Positions 53,151-63,701 of a stretch of 64,000 nucleotides of DNA are shown in pieces. Within the stretch, counting starts at the first letter, position 1. Every line of letters begins with the position of its first letter. The notes beneath the pieces were generated by a model that made no database searches, was not told the origin of the DNA, and worked only from the letters and a program-made list of their open reading frames with translations. The stretch spans positions 63,694,587-63,758,586 of the forward strand of contig OY757019.1 of the NCBI GenBank assembly GCA_963580285.1, in the 5' to 3' direction. Source of the DNA: Lucinisca nassula (lineage: Eukaryota; Mollusca; Bivalvia; Lucinida; Lucinidae). A program made the translations under genes and the position numbers.

Positions 53151-53567
53151 AAAATGACTTCTACTTCTCAAAATGACTTCTACTCCTAAACAGGCAGACT
53201 GATTTTGAATTAATTTCACAGAAATGGTCTTTGGGTCCAACCAAATTGCTCAAACCCTCCACTCCACCATATATTACCCACAATTCCATTTGTACAATAG
53301 GATCAGATGAGCGATCCAGGGCCATTATGGCCCTCTTGTAATAAAAAGCATTTAGTGATACCAACCAGTGCTCCAATGGGTACATGCCCTACACCCTCTA
53401 CTTCATAAAAGGCCTAAAGTTTCAGATACTGAGTCCAGATGGGTGCCTATTCGATATGGGGGTTCATTTGGGTGGTAGATTAAAATGATACCATGTTAAA
53501 ATACATGGCTGCCATTGGGCAGTGTGCACCTGAGTCTGGTGAGCATAGTGGCCCATGTGCCTCTTGT

Positions 53568-54303
53568 TAAATGCTATATTAGTAGATCTTGTCAATATGG
53601 TGATAAATGTCATGAATCTGGGCAAAGAATACATTGAGCTTCCAAAAAGTGTATGTGGTTAAATTCAGTTCATTAGATAATATTTACATTTCCAGTGTAA
53701 AGTCTAATGTAAACCTATAGAAAAGTATGTAGTTCATTCTTCCATGAACACATCAAGTCACATGGTTTTCAGTGAGGTCAAGTGACATCAGTCTAAAACA
53801 TTGTTCTTTACAGGCGTTGGTGACGTCCACACTGTTCTGCTCTTTGTAGTAAAACAGTGTGTAAATGTTTTTTAGCTTTAAAAATTTGCCCTATAAGCTT
53901 TTATGATGAGGGGCATAGAATGTAAATATAAAATAAGAACTTAATTTTTCTGCTCTTTCATGAAAGTATGAACGACAGTAGGCTGCTAGCAAAGTTTACA
54001 TGAACCCCTTTGGGGTTCATTTACTTTGCACGCAACCCAATGCGTTCATACATTCATGAACAGCAGAAAAATAAAATTCAATTCTTATTTAAGACTGGTT
54101 ATTGTCAAGTTAGCATGGACGAAGAGCATCAGACAAAAATAGGTTTTTGTATATTTTGCAATTGGCACAAATTAAATTTTCCTTGACCAAGATAAGGCTT
54201 GGTCGGATTTGCAATTTTTTAATTGAACTTTGGGGAAAACATGTTTGGCATTGGAAATGGGGTCGCATTGTGTGCGTGTTTTTTTATTGTTTGTTTGTTT
54301 TTT
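53568..54303. other. Gene-free stretch with a long fold-back
   Basis: The only structure I see is an imperfect inverted repeat at 53931-54091 with arms of about 78 nt. It meets at GAACCCCTTTGGGGTTC and ends with AATAAGAA/TTCTTATT. The remainder is AT-rich without supported ORFs. Confidence 0.6.
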
Positions 54304-54483
54304 TTTAGCTCACCAGAGCCGAAGGCTCCGGGGGAGCTTATAAGATAGGCAGTTGTCCTTCGTAGTCTGCGTCGTCTGGCGTCAACACTTTCAAACGACA
54401 TCTCCTCTGAAGCCACTGGGCCGATTGGGCCCAAATTTTATCTGTAGCATCCTTGGCCTGGGGAATTGAAAGTTTGTTTTTTT

Positions 54484-56735
54484 TAGCTCACCTGTCACGC
54501 AGTGACATGTTGAGCTTTTGGGATCACTTTTTGTCTGTCGTCCGTTGTGTGTGCATGCGTAAAATTTTTCTTCAAATGACATCTCCTTAAGCACTGATCG
54601 GATTTTGACCAGACTTCACAGGAATGATTCTTACGTGATCCCCTTTCAAAGTTGTTCAAATGGTTCCAGTCCATTGCACATCTAGGTCACAGGAGCTAAA
54701 AATAGATTTTTTAAATGAAAACTTAAAAAATCTTCTTCTCTGAAACCGCAAGGCCCAGGTCTTGGATATTTGGTATGAAGCTTCATCTAGTGGACCTCTA
54801 CCAAGATTGTTCAAATTAAAGCCCTGGGGCCAAAAATGCCCCTGCTCGGGGGCCTTTGGTTTTACATAGGCTTATATAGGGAAAATCTTTAAAAATCTTC
54901 TCTGAAACCGCAAAGCCCAGGTCTTTGATATTTGGTGTGAAGCTTCACCAAGATTGTTCAAATTATAGCCCTGGAGCCAAAAATGCCCCCGCCCCGGGGG
55001 CCTTTGGTTTTACATAGGCTTATATAGGGAAAATCTTTAAAAAATCTTCTTCTCTGAAACCGCAAGGCCCAGATCTTTGATATTTGGTGTGAAGCTTCAT
55101 CTAGTGGACCTCTTTCAAGATTGTTCAAATTATAGCCTTGGGGCCAAATATGCCCCCACCCCAGGGCCATTTGGTTTTTCATGGGTTTATATAGGGAAAA
55201 TCTTTAAAAAATATTCTTCTCATAAACCTAGGGGCCTTTGGTTTTACATAGGCTTATATTTGGAAAATCTTTAAAAATCTTCTTCTCTGAAACCGCAAAG
55301 CCCAGGTCTTTGATATTTGGTGTGAAGCTTCACCTAGTGGACCTCTACCAAGATTGTTCCAATTATAGCCCTGGGGCCAAAAATGCCCCTGCCCCGGGGG
55401 CCTTTGGTTATACATAGGCTTATATAGGGAAAATCTTTAAAAATCTTCTTCTCTGAAACCCCAAGGCCCAGGTCTTTGATATTTGGTGTGAAGCTTCATC
55501 TAGTGGACTTCTACCAAGATTGTTCAAATAATAGCCCTGGGGCGAAAAATGCCCCCGCCCCGGGGTCCTTTGGTTTTACATAGCCTTAAATAGGAAAAAC
55601 CTTTAAATTCTTCTCTGAAACCACAAGGCCCAGGTCTTTGATATTTGGTATGAAGCTTCATCTAGTGGACCTCTACCAAGATTGTTCAAATTATAGCCCT
55701 GGGGCCAAAAATGCCCCCGCCCCTGGCCTTTTGGTTTTACATAGACATATGGGGAAATTCTTTAAAAATCTTCTTCTCTGAAACCACAAGGCCCAGTTCT
55801 TTGATATTTGGTGTGAAGCTTCATCTTCTGGACCTCTATCAAGATTGTTAAAATTATAGGCCTAGGGCGAAAAATGCCCCCCCCCCCCCCCCCCCCCCCA
55901 CCTGGGAGCCCTTTGGTTTTACATTGGCTTATGTAGGGAAAATCTTTAAAAATCTTCTTCTCTGAAACCGCAAGGCCCAGTTCTTTGATATTTGGTGTGA
56001 AGCTTCATCTTCTGAACCTCTATCAAGATTGTTCAAATTATAGGCCTAGGGTGAAAAATGCCTCTGCCTGAGGGCCCTTTGGTTTTACATAGGCTTATAC
56101 AGGGAAAATCTTTAAAAATCTTCTTCTCTGAAGAGGTCTTTGATATTTGGTGTGTAGGTTCATCTAGTGAACCTCTACCAAGATTCTTCAAATCATAGCC
56201 CTTGGGTCAAAAATGCCCAAGCCCCGGGCCCTTCGATTTTACATTGATTTATATAGGGAAATTAAAAAAATCTTCTACTCTGAAACCACAAGGTCGTCGT
56301 CTTTGATATTTGGTGTGAAGCTTCATCTAGTGTATCTCTATCAAAATTATTCAAATTATAGCCCTCGGTAAAAGAAGTCAAGGCAATGAAAACCTTTGAA
56401 AATCTTCTTGTCTGAAAGCAGAAGGCCAAGGTCTTTGATATTTGGTATGAAGCTTTGTCTTGTGGATTTCAACCAAGATTGTTCAAATTATAGCCAAAAA
56501 TGGCCCGCCCAGGGACCCCAAGATTTATATAGACTTATATAAGGAAAACTTTTAAAAATTTTCTTGTCTGAAACCATAAGGTTCCGGTCTTTGATATTTC
56601 GTATGAAGCTTCACCCTTTAGACCACTACCAAGATTATTCAAATTATAGCCCGGGGCCAATAATGGCACTCCCAGGGGCCCACTTGTTACCCTATGGATC
56701 AGGTGAGCGATCCAGGGCCATCATGGCCCTCTTGT
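54484..56735 (+). mobile_element. Nested Helentron-like element (TTCAAATTATAG units)
   Basis: The head GCTCACCTGTCACGC/...GTGACATGTTGAGC is at 54486-54514, then TGTCTGTCGTCCG. About fourteen units follow. The tail TCAGGTGAGC (56699-56708) has hairpin GGGCCATCATGGCCC and TCTTGTT. A run of about twenty C residues at 55879-55898 lies within a unit. No gene. Confidence 0.75.
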
Positions 56736-56791
56736 TTATCAAAATCGGCTCATTAGTTTGGTTGCTATGGCAACTTGTAGTTTCCATAGAC

Positions 56792-57350
56792 CCTATTTCG
56801 ATGGTTTGATCAGTCAGATTTACCCCCCAGAACTTCAGTTAAATAAAGCAGGTTCTTCTGATACCGAGTCCCCGTTTTTGGATTTACGTCTATCTGTTGT
56901 AGATGGGTTTGTTTCGTGCAAAATTTGTGGTAGGTGTGGTGACTTTGATTTTGGGATTGTGGGTTTTCCTTTTTTGGGTGGTGGTGTTCCTCGTGCGCCA
57001 TCCTGTGGCGTTTATGTTTCGCAGTTGGTTCGGTTTGCTGGAGTGTGTAGTCATGTAGCTGACTTCAAGCTCGTAATAAATTGTTGACAGCTAAACTTCT
57101 TGGTCGGGGTTGTCGGTGCCTTGGGCTGCGAGGGCCTTTTCGGGGTTTTATAGACGCCATTCTTATTTAATTTCGGGGTTCGATGTTGGACATAAATCCC
57201 TGTGTTATACGACAGACTGCATGCATGGTAGTTGGCCCAGTCACGGTTGGCGGCTTTGCTTTGCTCTTTGGTTGTGCGCCGGTGGGTCGGGTCTCGGGTT
57301 CCATGACGGTTCCAACGTAAAGGCTTATTGAGAATCAGAGAGATCTAATT
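56792..57350 (+). pseudogene. Reverse transcriptase C-terminal region (possibly Penelope-like), broken
   Basis: The open frame (to 57085) shows QIYPPELQLNKAGSSDTE, SPFLDLRLSV, a DFDFGIVGFPFLGGGVP core and YVSQLVRFAGVCSHV. After a stop at 57085 the similarity goes on in a second frame (LTAKLL-like, then FSGFYRRH and LISGFDVGHKSL near 57110-57210). Such blocks follow the YLDD box in a group of invertebrate retroelement RTs. I recall them from Penelope-like or related elements, but the catalytic box is outside this fragment, so the class is uncertain. GC content is higher than in the surrounding arrays. It is inactive. Confidence 0.55.
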
Positions 57351-57892
57351 CAAGGTAATGTTGGTTGGTGCCTGATGCTCTGTCTCTGGTCGGGCACATC
57401 GGAGTCTAACTGTTGGTTTTCTTTAGCTCCAGCATTTCAGTGGTTTCTTGCTGTCGAGTCCTCACCGTTGTCTCACCTCTGTGGTTCTTTGATTATGTGT
57501 GTTCACGGGGATGTTGCGCTGATGAGTTAGGAGGCCTTCATGCGGACTGAACAAATTATTTGTCTAAATCTCGACGGAAGTAAGGGCGAGGATTGTGGCC
57601 ACGTAAAATCGATTTAAGCCCCCCAGTGGAAATCTTCCCACTGACCGTTCTAAGGCGGTTCTTCTGCGGCGGTTTATTTATGTTATTGTTTGTTACTTAC
57701 TGTGTGTATCACTTGTGTCTTTTTATTTTGGATGGTCATTTTGTGGGAAAGTATCTGTCCTTATGGCCTTCCTTTGTTTAGGTTTCCATTATGTTCTGGT
57801 CGTTTAATGTTTGTGTTTCTTTCCCTTTGGTGTCTTTGATGGGTGGAGTAAGTTAATTGTATCGATTCCTGATCTTTGTTTTACTTCTACTT
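56792..57892 (+). mobile_element. 5'-truncated retroelement with RT C-terminal fragment
   Basis: About 1.1 kb splits the outer element between TTTCCATAGAC and TTATAATGGGG. It starts in the middle of coding sequence and ends ...TTTTACTTCTACTTT, the same end as the inverted fragment at 28889-29196. Truncation at the 5' side and a fixed 3' end are typical of target-primed retroelements, including Penelope-like elements. Confidence 0.7.
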
Positions 57893-59867
57893 TTTATAAT
57901 GGGGAAAATTGAAAAATGGCATTTACTGCCAAGCCTCTGCAAATATTTTGACAAAACTTTCATAGAAATGTTCCATAGGCAATCTACTATTGGCCATATG
58001 ATTTTAGGCCTTCTGCTCATTTTTAGCTCACCATCACGTAGTGACGAGGTGAGCTTTTGGGATCACTTTTTGTCAGTCGTCCGTCGTGCGTGCGTCCGTC
58101 CGTGCGTGCGTGCGTGCATGCGTAAACAATTTCTTTAAACGACATCTCCTCCTAAACCACTGATCGGATTTTGACCAAACTTCACAGGAATGATCCTTAG
58201 GTGGTCCCCTTTCAAAGTTGTTCAAATGGTTCCGGTCTGTTGCACATCTAGGTCACAGGAGCCAAAAATAGATTTTTTTTTACCAAAAACTTAAAAAATC
58301 TTCTTCTCTGAAACCACAAGGCCCAGGTGTTTGATATTTGGTATGAAGCTTCATCTAGTGGACCCCTACCAAGATTGTTCAAATTATAGTGCTGGGGCCA
58401 AAAATGCCCCCGCCCCGGGGCCCTTTGGTTTTACATGGGCTTATATAGGGAAAATCTTTAAAAATCTTCTTCTCTGAAACCACAAGGCCCAGGACTTTGA
58501 TATTTGGTATGAAACTTCAACTAGTGGACCCCTACCAAGATTGTTCAAATTATAGTGCTGGGACAAAAAATGCCCCCGCCACGGGGCCCTTTGGTTTTAC
58601 ATTGGCTTATATAGGGAAAATCTTTAAAAATCTTCTTCTCTGAAACCACAAGGCCCAGGTCTTTGATATTTGGTATGAAGATTCCTCTAGTGGACCCCTA
58701 CCAAGATTGTTCAAATTATAGTGCTGGAGCCAAAAATGCCCCCGCCCTGAGGCCCTTTGGTTTTACATAGGCTTATATAGGGAAAATCTTTAAAAATCTT
58801 CTTCCATGAAACCACAAGGCCCATGACTTTGATATTTGGTATGAAGCTTCATCTAGTCGACCCTTACCAACATTGTTCAAATTATAGTGCTGGGACAAAA
58901 AATGCCCCCGCCACGGGGCCCTTTGGTTTTACATTGGCTTTTATGGGGAAAATCTTTAAAAATCTTCTTCTCTGAAACCACAAGGCCCAGGTTTTTGATA
59001 TTTGGTATGAAGCTTCATCTAGTGGACCCCTACCAAGATTGTTCAAATTATAGTGCTGGGGCCAAAAATGCCCCCGCCCCAGGGCCCTTTGGTTTTACAT
59101 AGGCTTATATCGGGAAAATCTTCTTCTCTGAAACCACAAGGCCCAGGAATTTGATATTTGGTATGAAGCTTCATCTAGAAGACCCCTACCGAGATTGTTC
59201 AAATTATAGTGCTGGGGCAAAAAATGCCCCCGTCCTGGGGCCCTTTGGTTTTACATGGCCTTATATAAGGAAAATCTTTAAAAATCTTCTTCTCTGAAAC
59301 TGCAAGGCCCAGGACTTTGATATTTAGAATGAAGCTTCATCTAATGGACCTCTACGAAGATTCTTCAAATTATAGCCCTTGGGCCAAAAATGCCCCCGCC
59401 CTAGGGCCCTTTGGTTTTACATAGACTTATATAGGGAAAATCTTTAAAAATCTTCTTCCCTGAAACCACAAGGCCTAGGTCTTTTATATTTGGTATGAAG
59501 CTTCATCTAAAAGACCCCTAACAAGATTATTCAAATTATAGTGCTGAGGCCAAAAATGTCCCTGCCCCAGGGCCCTTTGGTTTTACGCAGGCTTATATAG
59601 AGAAAATCTTTAAAAATCTTCTTCTCTGAAACCGCAAGGCCCAGGACTTTGATATTTGGTATGAAGCTTCATCTAGTGGACCCCTTCCAAGATTGTTCAA
59701 AATATAGTGCTGGGGCAAAAAAATGCCGCCGCCCCGGGGCCCTTTGGTTTTACAAAACTTATATAGGGAAAATCTTCAAAAATCTTCTTCTCTGAAACCC
59801 CAAGGCCCAGGACTTTGATATTTGGTATGAAGCTTCATCTAATGGACCTCTACCAAGATTGTTCAAA

Positions 59868-61437
59868 CTAGAGCTGTCAGAGGATCTGACTATAGCCCCG
59901 CTTCAGCGCTGTCAGAGAAGAAAGTTATTTAAGCTGCAGAGAAAACAGTTATGAACAAGAAATAACTGTTGAAAATTTTACATTATCTGGAAAAACTCTA
60001 AGAGTTGTGAGCCCTTGTCCCTCATTTCAATGAGCATGATACATTACCAGAATGTCCATGTTTATACTAAATTTCATCTTCCATTTTTCAATGTTCAAAG
60101 GGTAATAACTCCTAAAGTAGGCAAATCAGAGTCAGGGTTCCTGCGCTCTGCACATTGTCTCATGGTGCTTTACACTTGTGTTAAGTGTCATGAAAATATC
60201 TCAAATGGTTTGTGAGTTATGGAGCCGACACAGTCAAAATTGCCTTTTTAAATGTTCAAAGGGCAATAACTCCTAAAGTAGGCAAACCAGAGTTATGGTT
60301 CCTGCACTCTGCACATCATCTCAAGGTGCTTTTCATTTATTTGAAGTTTCATGAAAATATCAGAAACGGTTATGGAGCGGACATAGTTAAAATTGCCATT
60401 TTTTAATATTCAAAAGCCTATAACTGAAAAAGTAGACAATCCAGAGTTTGGGTTCCTGCGCTCTGCACACGTAATATGGTGCTTTACATTTGTGTGAAGT
60501 TTCATAAAATTATCTCAAACGGTTTTTGAGTTATCGAGCAAAGACGGCTAAAATTGATATTTTTCAATATTCAAAGGGAAATAACTCAAAAATTAGGCAA
60601 TCCAGAGTTATGGTTCCTGCACTCTGCACACCATCTCATGGTGTTTAATGTTTGTGTGAAGTTTCATGAAAATATGTGAATGGGTTTTAAAGTTATGGAG
60701 CGGACACGAAAATTGTTAACAGACACAGACAGACACACAGAAAATACGAAAACCAGAGTTATGGTTCTTGCGCTCTGCACATTGTCTCATAGTGCTTAAC
60801 ATTTGTGTGAAGTTTCATGAAATTATCTCAAATGGTTTTCGAGTTATGAAGAGGACACTGTTAAAATTGCCATTTTTCAATGTTCAAAGGGCAATAACTC
60901 CAAAAATAAGCAATGCAGAGTTATGGTTCCTGCGCTCTGCACATCGTCTCATAGTGCTTAACATTTGTGTGAAGTTTCCTAAAAATATCTCAAACGGTTT
61001 TCGAGTTATGAAGCGGACACAATTAAAATTGCCATTTTTCAATGTTCAAAGGGCAATAACTCCAAAAGTAGGCAATCCACAGTTATAATTCCTTCGCTCT
61101 GCACATTGTCTTATGGTGTTTAACATTTGTGTGAAGTTTCATGAAAATATGTTAAGCAGATACAAAGTTATGGAGCCAACACAAATTAACGGAATTACGG
61201 AATTACGGAAAATGTTCAAAGGGCAATAACTCCAAAAGTAGACAATCCACAGTTATAATTCCTTCGCTCTGCACATTGTCTTATGGTGTTTAACATTTGT
61301 GTGAAGTTTCATGAAAATATGTTAAGCAGATACAAAGTTATGGAGCCAACACAAATTAAAGGAATCACGGAATTACGGAATGACAGAAGGACATGGCAAA
61401 TCCAATATAGCCCCACTTTTTCAAAGCGGGGCTATAA
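59868..61437 (-). mobile_element. Helentron-like array element, family TATAGCCCCGCTT, minus strand
   Basis: On the minus strand the head TATAGCCCCGCTT (61436-61424) pairs with GTGGGGCTATA, then TTCCG-type repeats. Units of about 155 bp (on the plus strand: GGGCAATAACTCC, GGTTCCTGCGCTCTGCACAT, GTTTCATGAAAATAT) follow. The tail is AAGCGGGGCTATA (59903-59891), an exact 13-base inverse, directly followed by the hairpin GTCAG/CTGAC (59890-59876). Flanks GTTCAAA and TTATAGCCC rejoin to the host consensus. Confidence 0.78.
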
Positions 61438-61964
61438 TTATAGCCCTGAGGCCAAAAAATGCCCCCGCTCTGGGGCCCTATGGTTTTACATAGACTAATA
61501 TAGGGAAAATCTTCAAAAATCTTCTTCTCTGAAACCACAAGGCCTGGGTCTTTGATATTTGGTATGAAGCTGCATCTAGTGGACCTCTATCAAGATTATT
61601 CAAATTATACAGGGTTCATACGCATCAGGGAAAAGTCAGGGAAAAACATTTTTTTTCAAGGTCAGGGAATTGTCAGGGAATTTTACAAAATGTCAGGGAA
61701 AGTTTGAAATTTGGAAAATGTCAGGGAAATGTCAGGGAATTTTCTGATCTTGGCAAGCACCAATTTGTAAAGGTTGAGGCAGTTTCTTCAAATATTTCCT
61801 TTTTCATAATCGCACTTACAGCAATTTAAGCATAACTTTAAATTGTATGCATATATCTATATTCTACATATTTTTCAAATTCCATATGGAAGAAACTGAA
61901 AGGGATTTGCACCCCTTACCTCCTGAGCAAATCTGGTGATGGCTATATCTAATGATTCGATCCC

Positions 61965-62455
61965 CCCTCCACTTCATAAAAGGCAATATAACTCAGAAAC
62001 CATTCAGATCCCCATCCCTAAACCATATATATTCTTGTTCCTTTTGATAAGACACATTCAGTAACACCAACCTGGGGGTCCTCCCGAATGCACCGGGGTC
62101 ATGCCCCACCCCCTCTATTTCATAAAAGGCCCAATATCTCAGAAACCTTACAGATCCCAACCCCTAAACCATATATACTCTTGTTCCTTATGAAGAGACA
62201 CATTCAATGACACCAACTTGGGGGGTCTCCCGGGATGAGCTGAGGCCTTGCTCAACCCCTCCACTTCACAAAAGGCAATATATCTCAGAAAACATTCAGA
62301 TCCCCACCCCTAAACCATATACATTCTTGTTCCTTTTGATAAAACGCATTCAGTGGCACCAACCTGGTGGTCCCATGAGATGCGCCAGGGTCATGCCCCA
62401 CATTAACACCAACTTGGGGGGTCACCCTGGTTGCGCCGGGGCCTTGCCCCACCTG
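61965..62455 (+). repeat. 146-bp array fragment carried inside the transposon
   Basis: Three to four units of the 3009-6151 type (TCAGATCCCCACCCCTAAAC, ATTCTTGTTCCTT) have abrupt ends and no head or tail. Confidence 0.8.
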
Positions 62456-62479
62456 TATAAGTTGTCATCTATAGTAACT

Positions 62480-62645
62480 ATGCAAAAAGATGCAGATGAC
62501 ATTGCTCTGGAGGCTGAAAAGAAAAGGAAATTGAATTACTTTCCAAGTCAAATGCTTTCCGGGCAAAGGCAACAGTTGTGAAAAAGGATCTTACTGTGCT
62601 AGATGCCAAGATATCATCACTGCAAGAAAAAATGAACACTTCCTA
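62480..62645 (+). pseudogene. Coiled-coil fragment, probable transposase C-terminus
   Basis: KDADDIALEAEKKRKL in one frame continues, after a frame change near 62550, as KSNAFRAKATVVKKDL and ISSLQEKMNTS before a stop. This is a charged, heptad-like helix. Sequences of this type occur at the C-terminus of several invertebrate transposon proteins, from memory. Its position inside the transposon makes a transposase remnant likely. The rest of the gene is not present or not recognisable. Confidence 0.45.
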
Positions 62646-63701
62646 AATCCTTTGTATTGCTGTCTTGTTGAATGAACATAGATGTTACTCTTTTTAATTG
62701 GTAATCAGAATGACAATTCCATTTTAATGTAATTTAGTAAAGCTATGTTCAGAAAAACAGTTCGATTTGGCTAATATGTTCAGGTTTCCAAAATTAATTG
62801 CTTCATTGTCTATTGGTCATAACATAAAAAGGATTGTTTGAAACAGTGTATTTGATTACTTTTTAATGCATGATAATTTTGCTTACCAATGTGTATTGTA
62901 TAATCACCAGCTCCATATCCAGTTGATTTGGAATAAACAAACAAAATATTAAACAATGTAAATGTTTGTCAAAAAAGGAGGTAAGGGTTGGCTGTAGGGG
63001 TGGTGGAGGCCAACATTCAATTTTTAATTTAAGATTGAACCACTAAATGTGCACATTTCAAAATAACAAGTTTGTATCGTGCCAAACCAAAATGTCAGGG
63101 AAAAATGCTTTCATGTCAGGGAAAAGTCAGGGAAATGTCAGGGAATTTTGTCTGAAAAAATTTGTATGAACCATGTTATAGCCCTGATACCAAAAATGTC
63201 CCCGCTCCGGGGCCCTTTGGTTTTACATAGACTTATATAGGGAAATCTTTAAAAATCTTCTCTGAAACTGCAAGGCCAAGGCCTTTGATATTTAGTATGG
63301 AGCTTTATCTAGTGGACCTCTACCAAGATTGTTCAAATTATAGCCCTGGGGCCACAAATACCCCCCATCCCGAGGCCCTTTGGTTTTACATAGATTTATA
63401 TAGCCCCGGGACCATTTGGTTTTTGCATAGGCTTATGTAGGGAATATCTTTAAAAAAATCTTCTTCTCTGAAACTGCAAGGCCCAGGTCTATGATATTTG
63501 ATATGTAACTTCATCTAGTAGACCTTTGCCAACATTGTTCAAATTATAGCCTTTGTTGATGTTTGGTATGAAGCTTCACCTTTAAGACCTCCCTCAACAT
63601 TATGCACATTAAAGCCCTTGGGCCAATAATGGCCCTCTCTGGGGCCCACTTGTTACACTATGGATCAGGTGAGCGATCCAGGGCCATCATGGCCCTCTTG
63701 T

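Larger units (their letters stand above)
50780..53339 (+). mobile_element. Nested Helentron-like element, 144-bp units
   Basis: The head GCTCACCTGAGCATGAAGTG/...GCTCAAGGTGAGC is at 50783-50814, followed by TCCGTC repeats. About fourteen units of 144 bp carry CTTAACCAGTGGATGGATTT and AGAGCTAAAAATAGAAAAAC. The tail TCAGATGAGC (53303-53312) has hairpin GGGCCATTATGGCCC and TCTTGTA. Flanks TTCCTTAT and AATAAAAAGCATTTAG rejoin to the outer array consensus. A family-2 SINE fragment (about 53065-53150) lies inside. Confidence 0.75.
48140..53567 (+). mobile_element. Helentron-like array element, GCTCACCAGA subfamily, with nested insertions
   Basis: The head at 48141-48175 (GCTCAGCAGAGCC...GGCTCTGGGGGAGC) is followed by introductory blocks as in 3009-6151. 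Units of about 146 bp run from 48820. The tail TCTGGTGAGC is at 53535-53544, with hairpin GGCCCATGTGCC and TCTTGTT. It is interrupted by a truncated TATACCCC-family piece (49083-49615) and a whole element (50780-53339). Array phase is restored when these are removed. No gene. Confidence 0.72.
61610..63175. mobile_element. DNA transposon with CAGGGTTCATAC ends and TTATA duplication
   Basis: The ends CAGGGTTCATAC (61610) and GTATGAACCATG (63175) are inverted repeats with one difference. TTATA flanks both sides (61605-61609, 63176-63180), while the restored array has it once. Subterminal TCAGGGAA words are repeated many times at both ends in opposite orientation (61625-61735 and 63100-63145), perhaps transposase-binding sites. 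The CAGGG end is hAT-like, but the duplication is 5 bp. A 490-bp piece of foreign array (61965-62455) lies inside. Confidence 0.78.

Noticed and set aside
55879..55898. Run of about twenty C residues
   Set aside because: It lies in a C-rich array word and is probably slippage or a sequencing effect; no functional reading.
57519..57525. CTGATGA word as a third hammerhead
   Set aside because: No GAAA box or pairing stems follow it.
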